Source of the DNA: Methylotuvimicrobium alcaliphilum 20Z
GTDB lineage: Bacteria; Pseudomonadota; Gammaproteobacteria; Methylococcales; Methylomonadaceae
Reading direction: 5' to 3'
DNA length: 64,000 bases
Assembly: GCF_000968535.2 (NCBI RefSeq)
Contig: NC_016112.1
Location: 4,464,001 to 4,528,000 of the forward strand
Of the stretch, positions 28,150 through 36,866 are shown piece by piece (within the stretch, counting starts at the first letter, position 1; each line of letters starts with the position of its first letter). The notes under the pieces were generated by a model. That model ran no database searches, had not been told where the DNA came from, and saw only the letters and a program-made list of their open reading frames with translations. The position numbers were made by a program, and so were the translations under genes.

Positions 28150-28283
28150 CACTGCCATTAAGTTAAGCCGTTCGTGGTGAGCCTGTCGAACCATGGACGG
28201 CTTAACTTATCGACCCAGGATTTTTCCATTCACCCTTCGACAGGCTCAGGGCGAACGGAAAAATCCTTAACTTAATGGCAGTG
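28150..28283. mobile_element. 134-bp palindromic MITE with target duplication (M134)
   Basis: The ends CACTGCCATTAAGTTAAG and CTTAACTTAATGGCAGTG are inverted repeats, and the inner arms (GTGAGCCTGTCGAACC and CCTTCGACAGGCTCAGG) also pair. AACGCTAGGCGA occurs on both sides, a 12-bp direct repeat that looks like a target duplication. A second copy at 52033-52165 differs by three or so bases. There is no coding capacity, so mobilisation would be in trans. The inner TTCGACAGGCTCAGG motif is widespread in bacterial REP-like repeats. Confidence 0.8.
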
Positions 28284-28340
28284 AACGCTAGGCGAGGAAA
28301 CAGAAAACGGGGTCAGGCCTTAGGAGCAGCCCTGTATTCC

Positions 28341-30356
28341 CTAGTATTGCGATGCGCTGGCTTGTATGGGGTCGGCAGGCAGGCGGTCGGCGCCCCAGCT
28401 CTGGTAAATATGATCTTTGACTCTGTTGAGCTCCTCGGCACTCACCTGGGCTAACTCGCCCCTTTCCAAAGGGTCGTAATGGAAAATGTATAGCCGGGAA
28501 GCGAATTGTTCGAAAGGCAGTGACGCCTCGCCAAAACGTTCGCCATTGCCCGAGGTGTCAACCTCTACTCCATTGCCCCAATTCTGGCCGCTGTCATTAT
28601 TGGGATTGTAGAAATAGACACGCATTTCCTCTTTAGGATCCAGCGCTACTCGCAGGATGGTGATGGCGTGCCAGCCCACAAATCGCCCCGCGCTGTCGGT
28701 AACGGCAATACCGGCGGGTTGAGGGTGGATCAGCGGTTGATTGCCGTTGTAATAGGGGTGGTAGCTGGCGTAAAAGTGGCGCAGAAAATCTTCCAGTTGA
28801 TCCAGCTTTCCGGTTTTCACATCCACATTGATGCGAAAGCCCCGGCCCGACCACCAGCCATGAAACTCTGGGTTAACCCAGCGGTGTGGATCGCCTTCCC
28901 GTTCACTGCAGCGCCGTCCCATTTCCGCATATATGCGATCCAGGTGCGGTACCACCAGAAGTGAAACCGGGTCCAGATCCAAGGGAAGTTCCTTGGCAAC
29001 CCCGGAAACACTTTCCCGCGAGGAAATCGGCTGCCCCTCAAAGTGAATAATGATTTCGTCGTCCCGGGCGGCCCAGACCACCATTTGCAGCATATAATCC
29101 GGGTCGTTGTAGGCCCACATGGAGAGGGCTCGAGCCGATTGGCAGGTGGGGTTATTGCCTTGTCCGACCCCCATGGGTAGGCCCAACATACAGAGTACGC
29201 CCTGCATCAACCAGGCTCGAGCCATGGGTTCGGGGCCAAAGGCCTGTACCAGACGCTGTTCACAGTAAGGTGAAATGGGTAATGACAGTTGGCGCCATAG
29301 TGCCGGTGCCACAGGAGGTTGATACAAAACCCCCCGCTCCAGAAGCAATGCCAGGCCGTAAATAGCTTGGGCAGTTTGAGGATACACAGTTTCATTGATC
29401 ATAGCGCGCACCAGATCACCATAACAGAGCAGGCAATCGCGGCCAGTACTGGACAATCCTAGGGCCTCGGAAAGGAGGTGGTCGCCATGCTCCTGCAGGT
29501 AACGCAACAGTACGGCGTGATAAGGCGAAACCAGACCGGTATCGTGCATGGCCCGGGCAAAACCGGTGGCCTCGTACTGAAGAGCGCTGGAATCCATACT
29601 ACTCAAGCGCTGACGGTAAACCTCGACGCCGGGATCCTCTCGGCATGCCTGGGTGGCGCCATAAAGGCTGCTGATCAACCGATCCGCGCCCTGACCGCTG
29701 ATTCCGAGGTCGATATCCGGGTTGGCCTGACAGACGGCGATCTGGGTAATCATCTGCTTAACGCTGTCCACCTGTATGGGCCGCTGTTGCAGAATGCGCC
29801 AAATTTCCTCAATCAATCTATCGATCACATGCTCGTAACCGATGCGCTCAGCCAGATGTCGGAACAAATTTCGGGGCAGCCGTGACAACTTACCCTGCTG
29901 CTCCCGCTCCGCCTCACTGGGACTACCAAATAACAAGCCCAGGTTGATAGCCAAGACCTGAGTCAGATAGTGATGCGCCTGCTCCAAGGACATGCAGGGG
30001 TGAAGGTAGTCACCCATGGCAATAGCGAGCAAGCGAAGCTCACTCAGTGCCTCTACCACCACCGTATCGGCATTGCTACTTTTGAGCGAGTGGCAGGTCA
30101 AGCTAGGAATCAGAAGCTGGGGCTCGTCCCAATCCGAGCCTAAAAACACCCCGGCTTCCTCAATCTGCCGAGCACGGGCCTCAACTCTGGCACACCCACC
30201 CTCCAGCAGCATCAGTAGTCGCGCCGTGTCGAAAACCCGGCGAATGCGAGTGATTTTTGCAAAGTCACTGACTTCGGCCAGGGCTTGTAGTGCCTTGTCT
30301 AGTTTTTCCGACAAGCTGTCTAGCCTGGCAATATCGAGTGTGTCAGAATCAGTCAA
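28341..30356 (-). CDS. Uncharacterised papain-like (thiol hydrolase fold) protein paired with an ATP-grasp ligase
   Basis: The 671-residue protein has no signal peptide. Residues 1-380 are largely helical with no motif I recognise. The C-terminal part has a plausible papain-like catalytic set: Gln399 (GVGQGNN), Cys405 (PTCQSAR), His563 (GWHAITI) and Asn584 (YNPNND), in the order and spacing of C39/transglutaminase-type folds. Translation starts at TTG (30356) behind a strong AAGGAGG. It follows the ATP-grasp gene by 28 nt. Base and codon use (many CTG, GCC, GGG) differ from the neighbours, and repeats border the pair, so transfer is likely. The function is unknown; hydrolase, amidase or transpeptidase are all possible. 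Confidence 0.6.
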   Translation of the reverse strand: MTDSDTLDIARLDSLSEKLDKALQALAEVSDFAKITRIRRVFDTARLLMLLEGGCARVEARARQIEEAGVFLGSDWDEPQLLIPSLTCHSLKSSNADTVVVEALSELRLLAIAMGDYLHPCMSLEQAHHYLTQVLAINLGLLFGSPSEAEREQQGKLSRLPRNLFRHLAERIGYEHVIDRLIEEIWRILQQRPIQVDSVKQMITQIAVCQANPDIDLGISGQGADRLISSLYGATQACREDPGVEVYRQRLSSMDSSALQYEATGFARAMHDTGLVSPYHAVLLRYLQEHGDHLLSEALGLSSTGRDCLLCYGDLVRAMINETVYPQTAQAIYGLALLLERGVLYQPPVAPALWRQLSLPISPYCEQRLVQAFGPEPMARAWLMQGVLCMLGLPMGVGQGNNPTCQSARALSMWAYNDPDYMLQMVVWAARDDEIIIHFEGQPISSRESVSGVAKELPLDLDPVSLLVVPHLDRIYAEMGRRCSEREGDPHRWVNPEFHGWWSGRGFRINVDVKTGKLDQLEDFLRHFYASYHPYYNGNQPLIHPQPAGIAVTDSAGRFVGWHAITILRVALDPKEEMRVYFYNPNNDSGQNWGNGVEVDTSGNGERFGEASLPFEQFASRLYIFHYDPLERGELAQVSAEELNRVKDHIYQSWGADRLPADPIQASASQY

Positions 30357-30384
30357 GCTGCCTCCTTATAATCGTAGCGGCAGA

Positions 30385-31626
30385 TTATACATAAAAATCG
30401 AGGTCTTCCTGATGCTTCAATAAGTCTCTCATAACGTGAGGATCGTGACCGAAAAAGTAAACCAGTCCCCAGTGAGTGCCAAAGGCGGTGCGTTTGGTCA
30501 CGGTTTCTTCCAGAGGTGGTGTCAATTCGTGAGACTCGAAATACTCGTGCTCTTCGGTCTCCTCGGGGATCTCCAGTTTACTAACCACGCGACGCCGTGG
30601 ATAGACCCCAAAACAGCCGGCAACACCTTTGGCATCGACTACTTCTTTGGGGAAAAATGCAGTGATTTCTTCTTCGGTGGTTTTCGGGTCGAAGGACAAG
30701 ATCAGACCCTGATAGGCATTGAAGCCATAGGCTCGTTCAAGCAGCTCGAATACCTTGAATCCGGGTGGTCGATAGGCCACCTCACCGAAGTACATTTCGC
30801 CATCGTTGGTTACAAAGTACTCAGGATGGACAAAGCCGAAATCGATATCGAATGCCTTGATCAGTTTTTCAATTTGGGTGGTAATCTGGGCCCGGTATTT
30901 TTCTAGTTCAGGGGTGGCGGGAACAAACACCGAATAACCCAGGGTCACGTACTCGGAAATATTCAAAAAGTGAATTTTGCCGTTATGAATCCAGGCTTCT
31001 ACTGCGAATTCCCAGCCGTCCAAGTGGGATTCCATGAGCACGGGGAATTCTTCATCGGGAATGGTATCCACCTCGTCGGGCGTGCGAATCACTCTGTGCC
31101 CCAAACATCCGGCCTTGTCGAAGGCTTTGAGATGAATGGGGTCGTTGGGGTCACCATCCAGTTTGAGCAGCGTTTGGTTCACGCGTTTGAGAAAACGCAC
31201 CACGTCCTCTCTATCGTGTGCCTCCTCGAAAATACCCACGCGGATACCGCCGAGTTGAGCACGCCGTTTCATTAGCGCCTTGTCGCGCAATAACATGGCT
31301 TGGCCGAAAAGGCGAGGGTTATCCAGCAGTACCGAATTGATCGCGCCGGCCCATTCCACCGTTTCTTCGAACAGCGGAATTGAAACATCCACCCCCATGT
31401 CTTTCAAGGTTTGCGCAATTTCCATGGAGCGATCGTTAAGCCGCTCAAAGTTCCAGGGAATATAGGGAATATCGTGTTCTTTGCAGTAATTCTCGGCCCA
31501 ATCGGGAGCCACCACCACATAGCGTCGGTCAAAACGATCAGCGGCTTCAATGGCGTTAATGCTCCAGCCAAGAAGAGCTACATAACCTTTTTCGGGATTA
31601 AAGTTTTCTTTTCGATTCGTACTCAT
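30385..31626 (-). CDS. ATP-grasp superfamily ligase
   Basis: The 413-residue protein has a pre-ATP-grasp N-terminal domain (GYVALLGWSINAIEAADRF) and an ATP-grasp fold. HLKAFDKAGCLGH is near residue 170, VLMESHLDGWEFAVEAW near 205, and a metal-binding GEVAYRPPG near 310 stands where family members have an E-x-N-x-R motif. It resembles carboxylate-amine ligases of the carbamoyl-phosphate synthase/PurK type that form amide bonds on peptides or small molecules. ATG at 31626 follows AGAGG by 9 nt; the frame extends 79 codons upstream through repeat sequence and is not used. It is the first gene of the pair with the papain-like protein. Confidence 0.75.
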   Translation of the reverse strand: MSTNRKENFNPEKGYVALLGWSINAIEAADRFDRRYVVVAPDWAENYCKEHDIPYIPWNFERLNDRSMEIAQTLKDMGVDVSIPLFEETVEWAGAINSVLLDNPRLFGQAMLLRDKALMKRRAQLGGIRVGIFEEAHDREDVVRFLKRVNQTLLKLDGDPNDPIHLKAFDKAGCLGHRVIRTPDEVDTIPDEEFPVLMESHLDGWEFAVEAWIHNGKIHFLNISEYVTLGYSVFVPATPELEKYRAQITTQIEKLIKAFDIDFGFVHPEYFVTNDGEMYFGEVAYRPPGFKVFELLERAYGFNAYQGLILSFDPKTTEEEITAFFPKEVVDAKGVAGCFGVYPRRRVVSKLEIPEETEEHEYFESHELTPPLEETVTKRTAFGTHWGLVYFFGHDPHVMRDLLKHQEDLDFYV

Positions 31627-31702
31627 AAATGATTGCCTCTGCATCCATTGGCATTTATACACTACTCTTTTTTTTCCACTTTGGCCAATTGGTCCCCTAT
31701 GG

Positions 31703-31781
31703 CTGCAATTCCCAATTTGAGGATAATAAGGGTGCGCGGTGTGCTTGGCGAGTATGTCGGCAGCAGGGCAGATTTTTGCCC
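31703..31781 (-). repeat. R2 repeat fragment
   Basis: Sequence from GCAATTCCCAATTTGAGGAT to GGCAGCAGGGCAG matches an end of R2 (compare 360-440 reversed). It marks the right border of the ATP-grasp island. Confidence 0.6.
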
Positions 31782-31917
31782 CATGCAAAATCTGCATTAA
31801 CGCATCTTGTTGCATTGGTCGACCGTACTCGGGTACTGCGTTGCACCTTTCCCCAAGGGCCATTGATCGTCGCTCGCCTCTATTAATCCGGCGACTCTTT
31901 GCAATCAGAAAAAACGT

Positions 31918-33225
31918 TTAATTTCTTTTTCCCCCGACCCGGCGCGCTTTCGGAAAAACCACCGATATAGCCGTGCCTTCGCCGGGTTTACTGCGAATTT
32001 TGAGTTTCCAGCCGAAACGATTGCAGAGCCGCTTGACTATCGTCAAACCTAAGCCGTGGCCGTTTTGACCGTCTTGAGCGCGATAAAAGGGTTCGAAAAC
32101 CTGTTTGAGTTGTTTTTGCTCCATGCCGATGCCGGTATCCGCGATCGTGACGCGATTTTCGTCGATCGTAATGCAAACCGTGCCTGCCTGGGTATAGCTA
32201 AATGCGTTGCGCAGTAAATTGGTCAGTAAGATACTCAAGACTTTTTCAGCGGCCGGCACCGACAACAAACAATTTTGTTCGATTTCGACACTGATTTTAT
32301 CGTTGGTGACCGCCCGGCCGACTTGCTCGATTAGATTGCTGAGCAGATCATTGATCAGCACGTCGTCTTCGGGCAGCGGTGAAGATTCCTCGCGGGCCAA
32401 TAATAACAGCGTATCGATCAGGCCTTCCATGTCGCGTAGCGTACTTTCAATCGTTAGCAACGATCGTTGTTCGTTCGGTTGGTAATCCGAGCGCTTATGC
32501 AGCAAGGCCAACGAGCTTTTGATGACGGCCAGCGGCGTTCTGAGCTCGTGGCTGGCGTCGCGGGTGAAATTTCGTTCGCGTTCGATGAACAATTCCAAGC
32601 GCTCGGTAAAGTGGTCTAAAGCATCGACCAGCTTGGCGACATCGCTGTCGGTGGTTTGCCGTAACTCGCTCAAATCCAGTTCCGCGAGTCCTTGTTTTTT
32701 GAAATCGAAACTTTCGACGATATGCGCGAGTGAGATCACCGGCGAGATCGCGTCCCTCGATTGGCGATAAGACATCCAGGCGAACACGTAAATCAGAACC
32801 AACACTAAGCTCAGCGGCACGACACCGAAATAAAACGACAAGGCTGCGACTTGCTGTTCATCGAAGACTAAATACAGTCGCGAATCGTCATTATCCTCGA
32901 TATACACGATCGGCTGCCGTCCCTCTATTAAAGCACGACCGAAGCCGGGCTGCAGCGGTCGTAATGCTCCTGGAACCTTAGAAAAATCGCCGTTGGAAGC
33001 CAGATAACCGCTCATATTGAGCGTATCGGGCGCGGGAAAATTTCGATTTTGCCGGTAGCGTTCCCAAAAATGACCGGCTTCGCCTTGTAAGGCTTCGCGG
33101 ACCAGAACATCTTCGACGATTTTAGCGGCGGCAAATACACCCATCAGTGTCGCAATACTGATCATCAGAATCTGCAGTAAAAAAGCCTTAATCAGTTTAT
33201 ATTGCAGACCTTGCTTGCTCATCAT
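31918..33225 (-). CDS. Sensor histidine kinase
   Basis: The 435-residue kinase has two membrane segments (about 14-36 and 130-152) around a periplasmic sensor of about 95 residues. The phospho-acceptor His226 is in DASHELRTPL; the N box is LLRNAFSYT, and G boxes are IADTGIGM and GHGLGLTIV. It is the last gene of the lipid operon: its ATG overlaps the stop of the DUF1295::methyltransferase fusion by 4 nt, so it is translationally coupled. No response regulator is adjacent. The OmpR-type regulator at 47709-48437 is the only one in the window and might be its partner, but that is a guess. Confidence 0.9.
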   Translation of the reverse strand: MMSKQGLQYKLIKAFLLQILMISIATLMGVFAAAKIVEDVLVREALQGEAGHFWERYRQNRNFPAPDTLNMSGYLASNGDFSKVPGALRPLQPGFGRALIEGRQPIVYIEDNDDSRLYLVFDEQQVAALSFYFGVVPLSLVLVLIYVFAWMSYRQSRDAISPVISLAHIVESFDFKKQGLAELDLSELRQTTDSDVAKLVDALDHFTERLELFIERERNFTRDASHELRTPLAVIKSSLALLHKRSDYQPNEQRSLLTIESTLRDMEGLIDTLLLLAREESSPLPEDDVLINDLLSNLIEQVGRAVTNDKISVEIEQNCLLSVPAAEKVLSILLTNLLRNAFSYTQAGTVCITIDENRVTIADTGIGMEQKQLKQVFEPFYRAQDGQNGHGLGLTIVKRLCNRFGWKLKIRSKPGEGTAISVVFPKARRVGGKRN

Positions 33226-35051
33226 TCACTCGGCCTGATAAAGCGATAGTGCGTAACCAACCATTCGTTCCCGCCCCGATAGCCGAACAGTTCGGCACAA
33301 GCCATAAAAAACAACCGCCAACGCTGCCGCCAAACGGCCGCTTGTTCATGCCCGTAGGTTTCCGCAAAAATCCGATCGATTTCGGACGGGTATCGGTCCA
33401 TGTTGCTCAACCAAGCTTCGGACGTTTTTTGATAATGCTGGCCGGAAACGTCCCATTGGCATTCTATCCTGAGCCGGTCTTGAAAATGCAGTAGCGTGTC
33501 ACGAGCCGGCATCAATCCGCCGGTGAAAAAATAGCGTCCCATCCAATTATCGTCGCCTTCGGTTTCGAACGGATAGGCCAAATAACGGTGACAAAAAATA
33601 TGCACGAACAACTTGCCGCCGGGTTTCAACCAGCTGGCGATATTGCTCATCAGATGTCCGTAATTGCGCATATGTTCGAACATCTCCACCGAAACGACGC
33701 GATCGTACCGTTCAGTCAATGACAAGCGATTCACGTCGCAGGTGATTACATCGAGATTGCGTAAGCCTCTTAGCTCCGCCTGTTCGAGGATATATTCGCG
33801 TTGACTATTCGAGTTCGATACTGCCGTAATTGTACTGCCGGGATAATGTTCGGCCATCCATAATGTCAACGAACCCCATCCGCACCCCAGCTCGAGTATT
33901 TGCTGGCCGCCCGCCAATTCCGCTCGTTCGCAGGTCAGCTTTAGCATGCGTGTTTCGGCTTCATCGAGCGTTCGAGTCGTTTCGTCCCAATAGCAAGAAG
34001 AATACTTCAGATGCTTGCCGAGTGCATGGCGATAAAAAGCCGCAGGGACTTCGTAATGTTGGCGGTTTGCCGCATCGGTTTCTATCGCGATAGGGCTTTC
34101 TCTCAGCGTTTGTAATAACGACAGATAACGCAAGCTTTGCTTTTCGACATCATTGGCGCATTCGTCTTTAAGACGTTGCCTCAACAAATTTCGGATACCG
34201 ATTCGCATCAATGAATCAGGAATTAAACCACGCTCAGCCAGTTCGATCGCATTCAACATAGAAAATCGATTTTGCAAAGGAGAAGTCGATTTTGGATGCC
34301 ATGGCAAAAATTTGCTGGTGGTTTGTTGATAGCGCCGGTAATCATCGCCGCGAGAACGCAAGGCTTGTTGTTCGGTATAAGGAATACCGGTCAGAAAATA
34401 CAAAAAGCAAAACATCACGACCGGTGCGAGCCATAGCCAGTATTGATATTCGCCGCCCCAACCCATCAACGGGTAAGCGAACCAGTGCAGCCATTCGAAA
34501 AAATAATTCGGATGCCGGGAATAACGCCACCAACCGGTTCGGCACGTCAGTCCGCGATTATCGGGATTTTTCCGAAATTCGGCCAATTGCCGGTCTGCCG
34601 TGGTTTCGCCCCATAAGGCCACACATGCCACCAGTAAAGCGAAAAACACCATAAGCGGATTGGGATCGCGGGTATGCGCGACCGCCCAAAACGGGAGGGA
34701 CAACACCCAGATAAAACCGGCTTGCAATAAAAAAAACTGCAAAAACCCGCTATCGGCCTTATTCTGCATTGCTGCCCGCATTGCTTGGTAACGGCCGTCT
34801 TCCGGCTCTCCGAACACCCGTGCAGACAAATGACTTCCCAATCGTAAAAACCAGGCGAACGTCAGTAAGGCCAGACTGAGCTGTAAATATAGAGGGGCGG
34901 TTCCCGTCAACGCATACCAAGGCCCCGCCAACATCATTCCGAATGACCAAATCACATCAACGATACCGGCATTTTTGTGGTTTTGCTGCCACACCCAAGC
35001 CATTAACATCGCCACGGTACTTAGTACCGCGATTACGATTAAACTAAACAT
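33222..35051 (-). CDS. Fusion of DUF1295 membrane reductase-like domain with cyclopropane-synthase-like methyltransferase
   Basis: The 609-residue protein combines two families. Residues 1-255 are a DUF1295/steroid 5-alpha-reductase-like membrane domain with about six hydrophobic helices and the signature RYSRHPNYFFEW (177-188). Residues 270-609 are a SAM methyltransferase of the CFA-synthase superfamily, with ILELGCGWG at 385-393, VSVEMFEHM near 440 and FVHIFCHRYLAYPF. These domains are usually separate neighbouring genes in this operon type. The start overlaps the DUF2878 gene by 8 nt. The reaction is unknown; modification of an unsaturated or cyclopropane acyl chain is the natural guess. 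Confidence 0.85.
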   Translation of the reverse strand: MFSLIVIAVLSTVAMLMAWVWQQNHKNAGIVDVIWSFGMMLAGPWYALTGTAPLYLQLSLALLTFAWFLRLGSHLSARVFGEPEDGRYQAMRAAMQNKADSGFLQFFLLQAGFIWVLSLPFWAVAHTRDPNPLMVFFALLVACVALWGETTADRQLAEFRKNPDNRGLTCRTGWWRYSRHPNYFFEWLHWFAYPLMGWGGEYQYWLWLAPVVMFCFLYFLTGIPYTEQQALRSRGDDYRRYQQTTSKFLPWHPKSTSPLQNRFSMLNAIELAERGLIPDSLMRIGIRNLLRQRLKDECANDVEKQSLRYLSLLQTLRESPIAIETDAANRQHYEVPAAFYRHALGKHLKYSSCYWDETTRTLDEAETRMLKLTCERAELAGGQQILELGCGWGSLTLWMAEHYPGSTITAVSNSNSQREYILEQAELRGLRNLDVITCDVNRLSLTERYDRVVSVEMFEHMRNYGHLMSNIASWLKPGGKLFVHIFCHRYLAYPFETEGDDNWMGRYFFTGGLMPARDTLLHFQDRLRIECQWDVSGQHYQKTSEAWLSNMDRYPSEIDRIFAETYGHEQAAVWRQRWRLFFMACAELFGYRGGNEWLVTHYRFIRPSE

Positions 35052-35589
35052 GTTTTGCCTCCAGTGAATGATCTTTTTGTCTGATTACACGCGCCATCCA
35101 TAACAAAAGCGGTAGCGCCGCTGCCCAGCTCAAAGCCAGGCCGAAGATCCAAACTCCGGAGTTCTCAGTGATAGTGAGCGCACCGAGTCTTGCCGCCGCC
35201 CAATAAGAAAACGGACACGTAATGCCGCCGAGCAGTCCGGCCAACCAAAGACGCGATTGCAACCAGGCCAGCGAATGATTCAAGGTGAGCGCCAAGCCGA
35301 TCCACAACAGCAAAATCCATAAAGGTGCATAATCGGTATCCGGCCAAGGAGAAGCATATTCGAGCCAACCGAACCTAACCCAGCTGCTATCCAAAATCAT
35401 GCCAAGCACGACCGCAGCCGGCACCAAACGAAAATCGCCGGCGACATGAATCGCAGGGCGGGTATGCCAAAGCCCGAACAACACTAAAATAACCGGTGCC
35501 GGCCAATACTGGCTTGACGCCGCCGACAAGACCGCTGCAAACCACAAGCCTTGCATCCAAGCTATATTAATGAGGTTATTGCGATTCAT
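35044..35589 (-). CDS. DUF2878 integral membrane protein
   Basis: The 181-residue protein has five or six hydrophobic segments, with PCFSYW-like (CPFSYWAAARLG) and WLEYASPWPD blocks that fit DUF2878. The function is unknown, but the family sits next to CFA synthase, DUF1365 and the FAD oxidoreductase in many proteobacteria. It overlaps the CFA synthase gene by 14 nt and the fusion gene by 8 nt. Confidence 0.82.
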   Translation of the reverse strand: MNRNNLINIAWMQGLWFAAVLSAASSQYWPAPVILVLFGLWHTRPAIHVAGDFRLVPAAVVLGMILDSSWVRFGWLEYASPWPDTDYAPLWILLLWIGLALTLNHSLAWLQSRLWLAGLLGGITCPFSYWAAARLGALTITENSGVWIFGLALSWAAALPLLLWMARVIRQKDHSLEAKHV

Positions 35590-36841
35590 GACGCGGCAGC
35601 CATTGTTCGCGGCGATTGCCGGGTTTGGCCAGCAGCAATTGCACGTTGGAAATCGATTTTTCCCAAAAGCCGCCTTCGCAATAACACAGATAAAACTCCC
35701 ACATCCTGATGAATTGTTCGTCGTAGCCTTGCTCCCGAACCTTATCGAGCGAAGCCATGAAACGTTCCCGCCAAGCTTTTAATGTTAGCGCATAACTTTC
35801 GCCTTGATCTTCTAGATTGATCAAGCGCAAATCGGTGCTCCGCGACGCGCTCGCGATAATCGCGTTGACGCACGGAATGAAACTGCCAGGAAAAATATAG
35901 CGTTTGATAAAATCGACACTCTTCAGCGCCTGTTTATAGCGCTGATCTTCGATCGTTATCGCCTGAATCAAGGCCAGACCGTTCGGTTTTAATAAGTTCG
36001 CACACTGCTTGAGGTAAGTATCGAGATAATGATGCCCAACCGCTTCGATCATTTCTATCGACACCAGTTTGTCGTAATGGCCGCTGAGATCGCGATAATC
36101 CTCCATTAGTACCGTCACGCGATCGGCGACTCCTTCATCGTCGATGCGTTGTCGAGCGGCATCGAACTGTTCTTTCGAGATCGTCGTGGTCGTTATGCGG
36201 CACCCGTAATGCTTGGCGGCATAAGTCGCAAAGCCCCCCCAGCCGGTGCCGATTTCGAGGACATGGTCGCTTGGCTTTAAATCCAATTTTCGGCAAATAC
36301 GCTCCAACTTGGCTGTCGAGGCTTCTTCGAGGCTTAGCTCCAAGTCGTGATAAGTTGCCGACGAATACATGCCATGTTTGTCTAAAAACAACGAGAACAA
36401 ATCATTACCCAAGTCGTAATGCGCGGCGATATTTTTGCGCGAGCCATGCTTGGAGTTTCGGCGCGCGAAATGCCAGAATTTAAGTAAGGTGTTGGTCAAG
36501 GTTGCCAGCCCGCCTTCCATGCTGTCTAGCAGGTCTCTATTGCGCACCAAAATACGGATCACCGAAGTCAAATCGTCGGTTTGCCATAATTTGTCCATAT
36601 AGGATTCGGCGGCGCCGATCGACCCGCCTAACGATATCTGCCGGTAAGAACTCATATCGAAGACTTCGATATCGGCGCTGAGGCCATCCTGACCGGGTCT
36701 ACCGAGTACGACTTTGCCGAGCGGGTCGGTCACCGTTAATTGAGCATCTTGCAAATGACTGAGTTTATTCAGCAGCGCTTTGCGCAGCAGCAAATCGAAT
36801 CTAGCCGGATTCTTGCTTAATTCGGCGGTTGCGGCATTCAT
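35576..36841 (-). CDS. cfa: Cyclopropane-fatty-acyl-phospholipid synthase family protein
   Basis: The 421-residue enzyme uses SAM to add a methylene bridge to unsaturated membrane acyl chains. It shows AHYDLGNDLFSLFLD, MYSSATY, the SAM loop VLEIGTGWGGFA (about 196-207), VSIEMIEAVGHHY, and FIKRYIFPGSFIP near the active site. Length and motifs are those of the long CFA-synthase family. It is in the middle of a seven-gene overlapping operon that starts with a desaturase, which would supply the double bond. Confidence 0.93.
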   Translation of the reverse strand: MNAATAELSKNPARFDLLLRKALLNKLSHLQDAQLTVTDPLGKVVLGRPGQDGLSADIEVFDMSSYRQISLGGSIGAAESYMDKLWQTDDLTSVIRILVRNRDLLDSMEGGLATLTNTLLKFWHFARRNSKHGSRKNIAAHYDLGNDLFSLFLDKHGMYSSATYHDLELSLEEASTAKLERICRKLDLKPSDHVLEIGTGWGGFATYAAKHYGCRITTTTISKEQFDAARQRIDDEGVADRVTVLMEDYRDLSGHYDKLVSIEMIEAVGHHYLDTYLKQCANLLKPNGLALIQAITIEDQRYKQALKSVDFIKRYIFPGSFIPCVNAIIASASRSTDLRLINLEDQGESYALTLKAWRERFMASLDKVREQGYDEQFIRMWEFYLCYCEGGFWEKSISNVQLLLAKPGNRREQWLPRHESQ

Positions 36842-36866
36842 TCTTATCTCCTTGATCTAATTCGGT

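Noticed and set aside
31627-31863. N-terminal extension of the ATP-grasp protein by 79 residues
   Set aside because: The extension is translated R2 repeat sequence; ATG at 31626 has a ribosome site and gives a normal domain start.
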